Source: Paramecium sonneborni | Taxonomy: Eukaryota > Ciliophora > Oligohymenophorea > Peniculida > Parameciidae | Direction of reading: 5' to 3' | Assembly (NCBI GenBank): GCA_905182985.1 | Contig: CAJJDN010000046.1 | Location: 237,298-301,297 of the forward strand | DNA length: 64,000 nt | Shown: piece by piece, positions 13,557-25,229 of the stretch | Numbering within the stretch: position 1 is the first letter of the stretch | Layout of the letters: each line of letters opens with the position of its first letter | Position numbers and translations under genes: made by a program | Notes under the pieces: generated by a model | Told to the model about the DNA's origin: nothing | Databases searched by the model: none | Seen by the model: only the letters and a program-made list of their open reading frames with translations

Positions 13557-16500
13557 TCATAGTGGTTATATTTAAGCTTTCTTCACATTAAGTTTCTTTC
13601 TTAAATTTTTACTTTATTTATGCAATGTCAATAATTTTGAGAATTTATTATTCTTTTTTTTATTATTTGTCTCTTCCTTTTTAATCTCTCTCACATTAAA
13701 ATTATCTGACTTAAATTTATATTTATGAATAAATGAATATGGATACATCAAATATCTCACAAATTATTTAAAAACTTAAGGAATGTTTTATTATTCTTTC
13801 AATTTGACTTTATAAAATTCATTATAAAGAGTCAAAATTTAATCAACATTATTATGAATATTATAAAACTTATACTATTTAACACTTTCTATTTAATCAA
13901 ATTTTTCTGGTTTCTAAGTATTAAGTTTAATAAGCATTTATAATCTCAACTTTAAAAATTCCATTTCCTAAATATCTTTTTCAATCCATTCAATATTATG
14001 ATCTTCAATATATTTTAATCTTTTCTATATTCCATTTAATAATTATTTTTATTCAGATTCTTTATAATTTTCACTATTTAAAGATGCTAAAATATTTTTT
14101 GTCTAAGCCTTTGAACTTTTACGATTTGTTATTTTATTTAAACTCTTAACAACTTCAACTACTCTTTTAAATTTATTAATTCCTTTAAGATGTTAAAGAG
14201 GCATTAAATCTTCATCTACTAACAATGATATTGATTTTTTAGTGATTTTATTTATTTAGCTCTTTTTTGAATTTAAAAAATTCATAGCCATATGAATATC
14301 CTCATCAGATTCTTCTTTTATTGAATCTTAAAGTAGATAATTAGATGGTTTTGCAATATTAATTTATTAAAATTTATTTTTTTCAATTTCATCATCCAAT
14401 TCTTCATAAAATAAACATTACTTATAATTATCAGCTTAATATAAATCACTAGTTTCTTGAATTAGATCAATATCATTATAAGCTGAAAAATATCCATGTT
14501 ATCTTTTAGGATTCCTTCTGAATTTAAATTTAAAAGTTTCATTCCGTTTCTACTCTCTAGAAAATTAATGTTTTTTAACTAAATATTCTTTATCAGGTAT
14601 AAAATGAACCAATGGACAATCAATTACTCTATGAGAAACACTTTTACAAGAAAAACAAGCTAATTTAAGAAATTCAGAATCAGAATTATAAATTAAATCA
14701 TCATGCATTTCTCTAAAAGCTTCATAATCTTCTGGAAATTCAGGGATTATTTTAAGGAAATCATCTCGAGATAATAACAACAATTTTGAAAAACCAATAC
14801 TTTTGAATCTTTCTCTTGCCTTAATTCCAGTTATGAATGACATTAAACCAAGACTACTTCCTTTTGAAATAGTATTAACTATTGATATCGAATTATATGA
14901 AACATGATTTTACGATAATTCATTTTCTATAAATATCTAAATTTCTCCTTCTTCTACAAAACATATAAATTAATTCATTTTTTAACTAGGAAATAAATGA
15001 TTAAAGTCAATTATATTTTCTGGTTAAACTACAATTGATTTAATTTTTTTAACTAACTTTTTTTTTAACTATTCACTAAAATGATTTTTAAATAATGGAC
15101 AATTATTCAATATCATTGAATTAGCCTCGAATTATAAGCTTTCTCTAAGGTTTTCTGATAATTAATTAATTATATTCTTTTCCTCTTCAGTTTCTTCTTA
15201 TTGATTACATTACCAATAATAATTGAGATATTCTCTTATCTTAAATTATAATTCATAACTAATCTTTTTATGTTACATATAAGTATTAATTGTTTAAACC
15301 TTCTTTCTTTTTTCTTTTGAATAGAATGAAATCTTATCAATTATTGCACCTACAGTACTTACACTGTAAGATAATTATATACTACAAATCATCATAAACA
15401 TTATGCAAAGTATAGTTTCAAAAGTACTTTATGGAGTAATATCTCCATATCCAACTGTAAACATTGTAACGGTCGAAAAATAAAATGAATATAAATATTA
15501 TGTATTCCAATCAGCTTCCTCCAAATTTTTCAAATTTAACCAAGTTTTATAATCATTTCTATATGAATAACTTCCAACCCAAAACCAAAGACAAGAAAAT
15601 ATATGTAAAACAAAAAATAACAATAATATCAATTTACCTAATTCTAATAAAGAACTTACTTATTTTGAAAAATTCAACACTTCTTCAACTTATTCTGATA
15701 ATTTAGATATATTCTTATATTAAATTAGAAATAATAGCAATAATAAATTATACCAATTTTCAGTCAATCTTACTTACTATGATTGAACAACTGAAATTAT
15801 TAAAAAAGTAATTAAAATCAAAACAGATAAAATATCTAGTCCATATGTTTTTGTAAATACATATTAAGCTATCTTTTTTCTATCTGTTACTATTGATCCA
15901 AATTCATAATATGCATTATTGAAACTTAATACAAAATCTACTATCAATAAACTAAGCATTAATGATGTAGGTATAATTAAGATATCAAACATAAATGATT
16001 GCATTTCCCATGCCAAATCTATTGGTATTACATATATAAAATAAAATCTAGCCAAAGTAACTATAGCATCCCAAAGCATTTTCAATTTTGATTCTGGGTA
16101 TATTAATGGAATTTTGTTAATACAAGTCTTCCATTTTAAAGATAACAATGTTAGTAATTTATTTAATCTTAATATAAATTAGTTTTCTATTTGTTAAACC
16201 TATTTGACAATTATTGGTCGCATTTTTATTGTATTCTCTCTGAATAAATTTAAATTAAATGTAGCTCCCAAATCATTAATAACTTCAAAATGATACTTAT
16301 CAAACATTGAATTTAATTTCTTTTTAAAAGATATCTTATGCACAAATTTTTAAATTAGGAAGTATTGAAAAAAGTCTCTATATACTCTTTCTTAAGTTGA
16401 ACTTACACTATTTCTTTGTTGAATCTATATAATTTATTTTTGCTCTGAGAAATCATTTATTTGTTTATTTAAATTAATATTGTTTGGAGATAAAGGAGTT

Positions 16501-16673
16501 GAATTTATATGGTGTTAGTAATCTTAATCAATTGAATTCTCACTTACATTAATACCTTTACATTAAATTTTACTGACTGAAAAACAAACATCAGATAGTG
16601 AATGACTAATAAAATCTTAGTATTCATCCATAGGTTATTCAGTTATCATCAGCTATGGAATTTAAGAAGACAT
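13557..16673 (-). CDS. K+ channel with degenerate CNBD and zinc knuckle
   Basis: Single uninterrupted frame, 1,038 aa, no intron. Filter TVGYGDI near residue 406; hydrophobic helices precede it from about residue 195. The S4 position (LLLFLIQYKNISKLSEQ) has almost no regular arginines, so voltage sensing is doubtful. The CNBD (about 560-650) has lost the FGE triad (SSLGLMSF instead) although an ARERFKS segment is present, suggesting weak or absent nucleotide binding. It is followed directly by C-x2-C-x4-H-x4-C (CFSCKSVSHRVIDC, about residue 675) and then PLVHFIP. The last 350 residues are charged and unrecognised. Start ATG 16673-16671; stop 13557-13559. Confidence 0.92.
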
Positions 16674-16801
16674 CAAATTTCTTATATATTAACTATAAAA
16701 TTATATAAAACTGATTTTTATTAAAATTATAAAAGACTTTATTTATAATCATGAACTTAAAAATAAATTCACAGTCTTAAATAGTTTTTATATTTTCTTT
16801 T

Positions 16802-17803
16802 TCATTTTAAATTGATAATTATTTCTGTATTATTTGATTTTTTCTTTCTATTTTCAACTATTAAAGCATTCTGTAAAACAAAATATCTTAAACCGTAATC
16901 AATAAATGTTTCAAATTTTCTATATTTAAATGTTAAAATATCAAAAAATCCTATCCATTAATGTTGAGTATTCTATTCTTCTTCATCATCCTCATCCTAA
17001 CATTCAACTATTAATTTAGAATTATAAATTTTTCTAATATAAAATGGATCAATTGCCTAGTACAATGATCTAATTAATGAATATCCAATCAAACTCCATA
17101 TTTAAATATAGTGTTCTTAGACATCATAATAATCAACTATTAAAATTTATTATTTTTCTAATAAAAAACAATTAGCTTATTTTGATACATATCTACAAGC
17201 CCATGTTTTATTAACCTTATAATTATTTGTTCTCCAACAATTAAATTGTGTATATTCATCTTCTAAATAACTAATTGTAATTAATTATTTGTCATTGTTT
17301 TTAAAACAACAACATATAAAATTTAAATTTGTTTTAATCTTATGATCAACCTTCTTAGTATCTTAATTCCATAACAAACAATAATTTGAAGTCACAGTAC
17401 AACAATATTTTGGATTAATTGAAATTTCCATCTATTTTAATGCTTCTTCTAAATGACATTCTGTTACCCGAGCTCTTCTCGAAACTAATTATATAATTTA
17501 AAGTTTATTATCATTGTATAAAGCAAAGAAAATATATTTATTATCTCTCGAAAATTTGCATAAGCCATCCTCAGAGTATAGTTTAGGTATATCAATTCTT
17601 TATTTAACTTTTAATGTTTCTAGATCCCAAACACTAAGAAAACCTCCACCATTAAGATGATGAAAAATTACTATTTATTTATGGTCTTCTGAAATACATA
17701 CAGAATTAATTGAGGTTTTTGCATCAACAATAACACGTTTGCATATCTTTGATTATTAAATTAAATAAGAAAATTCCTCTTCTAATGTTGAACCTTAATT
17801 CAT
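16802..17803 (-). CDS. WD40-like beta-propeller protein
   Basis: Intronless, 333 aa. WD-type blades are visible: GGGFLSVWDLETLKVKQRI near residue 60, CLLWNQDTKKV in the middle, and IQIWSLIGYSLIRSL about residue 220. An acidic loop (QDEDDEEEQ) follows. The repeats are divergent and I can count only some of the seven expected blades, so it may be a partial or decayed propeller. Such proteins are scaffolds; the partner is unknown. It begins MNQGSTLEEEF; stop at 16802-16804. Placed 128 bp downstream of the channel gene start and on the same strand. Confidence 0.75.
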
Positions 17804-18077
17804 TTTAAAATTACCTTTTATTTACTATAAATTTTTATCTAATTTATTTTTATTTATATAATATTAAATAGAATCAAAAATATTCATCCAATTCGTTAAA
17901 TTTATATATAAATTCTATCAATCAATATCAAATAGATTCATTATATATATTTCAAAAATATAATTCTATTTTAGTATCTTATTGATTTATTTTTTTGTTA
18001 TATTACTAGAATAAATGTAGTAAATATTAATATAAATTTAATATAATAGGAGAATAACAATAATTCATTAAAAACAA

Positions 18078-20445
18078 TCATAAAATTTTCTTCATAAAAA
18101 TTAAGAATCTTTTTCTATATTCATAAGGGTTTTATGAGGACGTATCTAGATTTGAATCTAATTTCATAAACTTTTTGGCATATTTTTCAGTAATTTTTTA
18201 TAAATTATATTTTTGCAAATAGTCAATAATTCCTATATGATAATAGAATCCTTTTTAGATTAAACTAGGATAACAATGTTACAATCTAGTTATTTTTTAA
18301 TTGATAATCTTATTGATTAATTCTTCATCTTAAATTTCATCAATGAGTTAAGATTTATAAAAACTTAGCCAATCAACAAGAATCAAACATAAAGAATAAT
18401 CCATAAATCCTAAAGACTTTAAAAATAATGTGTCAATTTCTAATTGTTCATAAATAACTGTACTGAATTCAGAACTAATATTAATTTATTTTTCTAATTT
18501 TAAGAAATCTAAATCTTTGAGTACTATATGGTTTGATACAATTAATTCTTATTGTTAAGAATTTAATTCACCAGATGATTTAGTAGATTTAATTACTTCT
18601 CTATCATGACTACTACCTTTTAGATCAAAATTGCGAGTGATAGCCATTTTATTAATTTTAGCAATATTCTTCATAAGAATCATAGAAATTCTTCCAATTT
18701 CGAATCCTTCAAATGTATATATTCCTAAAATCTTAGCAATTAATGTATTAGGATTATTAGTACAATGCCAGAAATATTATTCAATAATCTCAATTAAAGT
18801 TTATAATTCTGTCATACTTATAGTTTTTAAGAGAACTTTATTATTATAATTAAAAAAGAAGAACTCTCCTGACTTTCCCCCAGTAGTTTAAGCACATTCT
18901 CTGATTTAATCTTAATTAGTTTCAAGATCTAAACAGTTTGCTATATCTAACTAGTCAAAATCTTACTTTCTAATATAATATGATAGTATAAATACGTTAG
19001 AATATTAAAAATGACAGGAGCGTACGAAATCATTTTAAATTTTTTATTTTAACTTTAAAAATGATTTTCAAAATTTTATTTTAAAAATATTTAATTGACA
19101 GTAAAGACATATTATTCATTATAATCTTGATTAGCTTGATATCTTCTTATTTTTTTAAAATTTTAATTCTAGTTAATAGATTTAATTTTATCTTATTCTT
19201 AGAGTAAAATTAAAGCCATAATTCTTTTAATTATTTCACTTCTTAATTGATTAGTAAGTTGATGAATAAAAGGATCTTCTAATTTATTTTAAATAGTAAG
19301 TTATCTTGGTCTTCCATTAGATGAAGCAGTATGAGATCTTAAATAATCAGATGATGAATGTTGATTTTTGAAAATTTATTATTCTAATTAGAGAGTATTT
19401 TATTCAATTAATGATTGACTAAGACCATCAAGACTAATTTTTTTTTATTATCTTAATAAAATTAGATTAATAATAATTACATGCTTGATTGATGAAATGA
19501 TTATACAATTAATGAAATATCACTAGTATCTAATGGTTATCTATGTTAAAATAAATATTTTCTAATATGTTTTAAAACAAAAGGATCAGAATATCTAATA
19601 ATAGGTATAACAATAGGATAAGTGACAGCTGAAATCTAAGCAAAAAAACTAAGTATAGCTAACCAACCTTAATCTTTAGGACTACATTTTTCAGGAATTT
19701 TATTGATTTAATTTAAGAGATATGCAGCCATAGCAAATAAAATAAAACTAGTCATAATAATAGATTAGGCAATAAATAATTTAGTTATGTAGTATACAAA
19801 ACTAGCACCTTGTTTTTTAAGTTTACTCTAAATAATATATATATGAGATGATTTACAGTTTAATGACATTCAAATTATTATTTAATGTATTGTTTAGCTG
19901 TGATTGCTACAACAAAGAAACTAAGTAACAATATAATAAATGTAAATGGTGCAGTTGAAGAAAGTGTGACTCCACAAAGATAACTTTCTTAAAAAGATAC
20001 TAGAGATATTAAAGCATAGAAAAATGAAATTATCCATGTTACAAGATGTCCTTACCATTTATTAATTTTTTTTGCTTAAAGTGTGAATATTAATCTTATA
20101 ACCATATGCATGTACAATTAAATTGTATATGAATATATTAATAAGACTGAAAATGTAAATGCTACAAGATTGATGTAACATAAGCTGCTAGTTGAATAGT
20201 TTTTCATATCACTCTTTAATTAGACAATAGAATCTGTTAAACTAATCAATTTTCATTTTTACTTACTAATGCAACATTATAATCAATTCTCCAATACTCA
20301 TTCCAAAATAAATATCTCCTGGACTTTTGTGTAATTTTGGAATTCTAAAGAAAATGAAGATGTAAAATAATGAAAGTAACACTCCTATTATTGAAAATGT
20401 TAACACAATCCAATAAGTAATTTCAGAGAATAATTACAAATCCAT
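18078..20445 (-). CDS. GPCR-PIPK: seven-transmembrane receptor fused to phosphatidylinositol-phosphate kinase
   Basis: Predicted 746 aa. Residues 1-300 hold seven hydrophobic helices: TM1 from WIVLTFSIIG, and TM7 LAILSFFAQISAVTYP. Between TM1 and TM2 lies LHKSPGDIYF, matching the (L)RxPGDI signature of GPCR-PIPKs such as Dictyostelium RpkA. A Gln-rich linker follows, then a PIP kinase domain from about 420 to the end: SYAPVIF, TTGGKSGEFFFF, FDLKGSSHDRE, DLDFLKLEKQ, IDTLFLKSLGFMDYSL and GIIDYLQKYN. The enzyme would phosphorylate inositol phospholipids at a membrane. Introns of 25, 29 and 26 nt are well supported. A fourth of about 47 nt (around 19430-19480, next to a poly-A run) is needed to keep frame; with it the total is exactly 747 codons. 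Read under the standard code, the two halves look like separate genes. Confidence 0.87.
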
Positions 20446-20465
20446 ATTTATTATTATTATTAACA
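20446..20465. promoter_or_regulatory. 20-bp divergent intergenic region
   Basis: Only 20 bp of A/T-only sequence, apart from one C, separate the start codons of GPCR-PIPK (minus) and MYG1 (plus). Any shared promoter or the 5' UTRs must overlap the neighbouring gene. Confidence 0.7.
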
Positions 20466-21533
20466 ATGTAATAAGTATTTAAGAAAATTGGAACACATAA
20501 TGGAGCATTCCATGTAGATGAAGTTTTAGCATGTGCAATGTTGACTAAATATACTAATGAATTCAAAAATGGAATTATAACTAGAACAAGAGATCCAGCT
20601 ATTTGGGCATAATAGGATATTTTAGTAGATGTTGGAGGCATTTATGATCCATTAACACATCGTTATGATCATCATTAAAAAGAATTCTAGGATTCATTTT
20701 CTAAAGATTTTCATATTCGTTTAAGTAGTGCAGGTTTAATATATAAACATTTTGGATTAGAAATTATATAGAATATAATTAATCATATTATTGCTACAGT
20801 TGATATTACTGTTGAAATTGTATATTATTTTTATTCAATCATTTTAGGAAAAAGTGGATGATTAGAGTCTAAACTTAATGTATTTGAAATTATATAAGAA
20901 TTTCATATAAAGTATAGATGCTATAGATAATGGAATTAATTAATATCCTAATTAAGATCAAATTAAATATTAAATCAATACACATTTATCAGCAGTTATT
21001 AATAGATTTAATCCTAGTTGGTGTGAAAAGAATTAGGATGAAAATATTAAATTTCATTAAGCCCTTGAATTTGTAAATAATGAACTTATTTCACAAGTGA
21101 AATCAATCTATTTGTATTTATCTATTTCATCTCATCTAGAGGGTGGTATTCTGGAAGAATTTATGTTTATTAAGCCTTTGAAACTCGATTTCAATAAGAT
21201 CCATCTGGATAAATAATTAAATTACCAATTGCTTTACCATGGAAAAGTCACATCTTTGAAATTGAACAAGAAAAAGGGACTGTTGGTTTAATTAAATTTG
21301 TTTTATATCCTGATAAAAATGAAGGTTGGAAAGTTTAAGCTGTATCAAGTAATGAAGATAGCTTTGAAAATCGTAAATCTTTAAAATAAGAATGGAGAGG
21401 TATCAAGGATATGGAATAATTGAAAAATATATCTGGAATTGATGATATTGTATTTGTTCATGCCAGTGGATTTATTGGAGGAGCTAGATCATATGAAAAT
21501 GCATTAAAAATGGCTAAATTAAGTCTAGATTGA
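20466..21533 (+). CDS. MYG1: MYG1 family DHH-type hydrolase/exonuclease
   Basis: Predicted 337 aa, normal for the family. Family members are metal-dependent DHH-superfamily proteins; eukaryotic MYG1 acts as an RNA exonuclease in nucleus and mitochondria. Near the N-terminus is GTHNGAFHVDEVLACAML (metal-binding HNGxFHxDE), then DVGGIYDPLTHRYDHHQKEF (DHH motif) and LSSAGLIYKHFG. The C-terminal half has RFQQDPSGQIIKL, ALPWKSHIFEIE and FVHASGFIGG, all typical. Introns 20820-20847 (28 nt) and 21114-21139 (26 nt). ATG to TGA minus introns is 338 codons exactly. Start chosen at the ATG of MQQVFKKIG; no earlier in-frame ATG fits before the neighbouring gene. Confidence 0.95.
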
Positions 21534-21570
21534 TTACAATTACATTAAAAAACAATCAATCTAATTTATG

Positions 21571-22779
21571 TATCTAACTAATATTTTCACTTTTAATATA
21601 ATATATTATATATTAATAATATGGATTATGAATCACCAGTGATGAAGAAATACCCAATTGAAATTATTTTAAATGATGCATCTGGTTTATTAAAAAAGGT
21701 ACTATAAGCTAACATAAAAGAATGGAAATCGAAAAGTTATCTTAATGTTAGATAAACATTTCATTAATTATTCTCATAATGAAATGAATATACTTAATAT
21801 TTAAATAAGCAGAAGACTTATAAGAGCAGCCCAAAGTTTAATAAAGGAATATATTCATGGTGATAATATATCTAAAGTGGATCTATTGCTTGATAGATGC
21901 AATTTATATACAGCTATAATATACATTAACATTTAAAGAATGCTCAAAAATGAGAGAGGTACTGAACATTTTGAAGAATTAACATCCTCTTAGATCGAAT
22001 AAAAAATTGGATTAAATCGATTGAGATAGAGAATTCATTAGACTATTAGTATACCTGGAAGTTTAATAAAAGTAACTAATCTTTATAAGCTTAAGGATAA
22101 AACTAAAAGTATAAATTATAAGTATATCAATAGTTAAGTTTTATTTAAATGAATGTTGGACATTATTAATCAAATAGTTAATTTTATATGCTAAATTATT
22201 TAAAATCACAAATGAAGTACCAAACAGTTTGAAAATGATGCTTAAAATTGAAAAAATATTATAAATTTAAGAAATGTAAAATACAACAAATATTGATTTA
22301 ATCAAAATATTCGTTGATCATTATTAAAATTTTGGATAACTCTACTTTTAATTATGTGAATTTAAGAACTCATTAAAATAGTATGAAAAAGCATTATTAT
22401 ATTTGCAAAAACTAATTTTCATTATTTTGAAAAAAAGAAAAACGCCAAATATAATTGATGATTCTGATCTATAACCTGTAGAATAATACATAATGAAATT
22501 AATTATGATTTTATATCTCTAATCATTATGTTATGAATATTTATCTGAATATTCTAAAATGAATGAATGCATTCATTTAGCTTAATGGTTTTGTAATGAA
22601 ATCTTAAGATTAGAGGATGAGAATCAATTGAGAATTCTCATCTATAGTCGTGCATAAGATATTTCAAAATATATTGATAACATATAAACTGAATGTGAAA
22701 TTAGACATATAATTTTTACATTTTTATCAGATGATGATGATACTGAAATTAAGAAAATCTCATCATAAATTAAAGATGA
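21571..22779. repeat. Assembly overlap 1, copy 1 (1,209 bp)
   Basis: Compared line by line with 22781-23989, it appears identical. The copies are separated by one N at 22780. This is what two overlapping contig ends joined without merging would look like. Biological duplication is unlikely because the copy stops mid-codon exactly at the N. Confidence 0.9.
21621..22779 (+). pseudogene. Truncated duplicate of the 22831-25200 gene (assembly artefact)
   Basis: Same ATG, same first two introns (22 and 25 nt) and same protein as the intact gene at 22831, but cut off at the N. Treat it as the same gene shown twice, not as a real pseudogene. Confidence 0.88.
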
Positions 22780-22780
22780 N
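22780..22780. other. Contig junction (single N)
   Basis: One undetermined base separating two identical 1,209-bp stretches. Confidence 0.95.
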
Positions 22781-23989
22781 TATCTAACTAATATTTTCAC
22801 TTTTAATATAATATATTATATATTAATAATATGGATTATGAATCACCAGTGATGAAGAAATACCCAATTGAAATTATTTTAAATGATGCATCTGGTTTAT
22901 TAAAAAAGGTACTATAAGCTAACATAAAAGAATGGAAATCGAAAAGTTATCTTAATGTTAGATAAACATTTCATTAATTATTCTCATAATGAAATGAATA
23001 TACTTAATATTTAAATAAGCAGAAGACTTATAAGAGCAGCCCAAAGTTTAATAAAGGAATATATTCATGGTGATAATATATCTAAAGTGGATCTATTGCT
23101 TGATAGATGCAATTTATATACAGCTATAATATACATTAACATTTAAAGAATGCTCAAAAATGAGAGAGGTACTGAACATTTTGAAGAATTAACATCCTCT
23201 TAGATCGAATAAAAAATTGGATTAAATCGATTGAGATAGAGAATTCATTAGACTATTAGTATACCTGGAAGTTTAATAAAAGTAACTAATCTTTATAAGC
23301 TTAAGGATAAAACTAAAAGTATAAATTATAAGTATATCAATAGTTAAGTTTTATTTAAATGAATGTTGGACATTATTAATCAAATAGTTAATTTTATATG
23401 CTAAATTATTTAAAATCACAAATGAAGTACCAAACAGTTTGAAAATGATGCTTAAAATTGAAAAAATATTATAAATTTAAGAAATGTAAAATACAACAAA
23501 TATTGATTTAATCAAAATATTCGTTGATCATTATTAAAATTTTGGATAACTCTACTTTTAATTATGTGAATTTAAGAACTCATTAAAATAGTATGAAAAA
23601 GCATTATTATATTTGCAAAAACTAATTTTCATTATTTTGAAAAAAAGAAAAACGCCAAATATAATTGATGATTCTGATCTATAACCTGTAGAATAATACA
23701 TAATGAAATTAATTATGATTTTATATCTCTAATCATTATGTTATGAATATTTATCTGAATATTCTAAAATGAATGAATGCATTCATTTAGCTTAATGGTT
23801 TTGTAATGAAATCTTAAGATTAGAGGATGAGAATCAATTGAGAATTCTCATCTATAGTCGTGCATAAGATATTTCAAAATATATTGATAACATATAAACT
23901 GAATGTGAAATTAGACATATAATTTTTACATTTTTATCAGATGATGATGATACTGAAATTAAGAAAATCTCATCATAAATTAAAGATGA
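22781..23989. repeat. Assembly overlap 1, copy 2
   Basis: Second copy of 21571-22779. This copy runs on into the complete gene. Confidence 0.9.
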
Positions 23990-25200
23990 TTATTAAAAAA
24001 TACTCGATGATAAATTCTATCTTAAATTTAAAATAGAATAACTTAATAAATAACAATATTTTAAATTAAATCCAATTCCTATTAAACTTCCATCTCCTTA
24101 TTTATTATATAATGTACCTAAAGGTAGTAGAACAGAAAGAGATCTTACATAATAATAAACATCAAAAAATTATCAATCCTTTACTACACAGGATGGATAT
24201 GATCATAATAAATTAATTTCATCAGATAGTGAATCAAAATTAGTCAAATAAAATTCTATCTCATCATTTTCAAAAAGAACTAAACCAACTGATTTTACTT
24301 AATATTGTAAAACTGAATTATCAGATTATCCTAGACTAGATTCTGAATTAGCTGGAGTTATTGTTAATCAATTAAAAAAAGAATAAGCATTCTATTCATT
24401 AGCTGATATTGAAAAAACATGCAAAGATGAACTCAATGAAAATTAAAGATAATAATAGGATTGTGAATTAGGTAAAGCAATACTCTTATTCAAAAGATAA
24501 TTTAGTAAAAATGCTATTGCAGAACCTAAAGAAACAGATTCTTTAAAATAATTGAATAATGAAATCAAAACTGAATTTTAATTAATTTCTGGCTATTTAG
24601 AAGCTTAAGAAAGATTAAAGAAAAAAAGATAATAGTAATAAAATTTTGAATAATCCCTTAAACCAAAACCTAAAATAAAAACTCCATTTAGGAAAATACT
24701 TATTAAGCATTCTAATACTTTAGGTTTAAAATAAGCGAAAAAGAAATTGTAAAATTTAGAAGAAGAAACTGCTTTAATGAAACTTTATTAAAAAATATCT
24801 GGTTAAAAAGAAGAACAAAAACCTTAAATTAATGAAGAATAAATAATTAGAAAAATGATTTAAACTAATTTAAATGTATTTTATAACATATATTCAAAAG
24901 GCTATCAAAGTCATTATGGATGACAATCAAAAGGAATAAGAAATTGCCTAAAAATAATTAAAATCAAGAAGACATATCTCTGAATAAATATTATCTAAAC
25001 ATGAAAAATCTCCTAAAAATTCATAATAATTCAAGGAAACTTTTAGAAGTCTAGCTGGATCTACTTAATACTTAAGTACTAAGGGATAAGCAAAAAGTGT
25101 TAGTTCTTTCGTTGAATTAACAAATATCAAAAGAAAAATGACTTAAATCGAGTCTAAAAAAATTGTTAGATACTCAGAATTATTTAGAAGTTAATTATGA
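22831..25200 (+). CDS. Unknown alpha-helical protein (possible TPR-like N-terminal half)
   Basis: Predicted 765 aa; three introns (22, 25 and 25 nt) leave exactly 766 codons. I do not recognise the family. Residues 1-330 are helical with repeat-like spacing (for example QLYFQLCEFKNSLKQYEKAL and CYEYLSEYSKMNECIHLAQW), reminiscent of TPR helices. The second half is rich in Gln, Lys and Ser, with coiled-coil stretches (YLEAQERLKKKRQQQQ) and a basic C-terminus. No signal peptide or membrane helix is evident, so it is probably cytosolic or cytoskeletal. It ends 29 bp before the RING gene on the same strand. The true upstream neighbour is MYG1, 87 bp away once the assembly duplication is removed. 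Confidence 0.8.
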
Positions 25201-25229
25201 TTATATAATTATAATATATATTAATTATC

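Noticed and set aside
19080..20445. A stand-alone seven-transmembrane receptor gene separate from the PIP kinase
   Set aside because: The linker and kinase continue in frame after removal of introns, and the PGD signature between TM1 and TM2 is specific to GPCR-PIPK fusions.
20423..20641. 72-aa minus-strand frame (MPPTSTKISYY...)
   Set aside because: It is antisense to the MYG1 coding frame, which has diagnostic motifs. The membrane-like look comes from the reverse of conserved codons.
21571..23989. True tandem duplication of a gene 5' end
   Set aside because: The copies look identical and meet at a single N in mid-codon; two other sites show the same pattern, which favours an assembly artefact.
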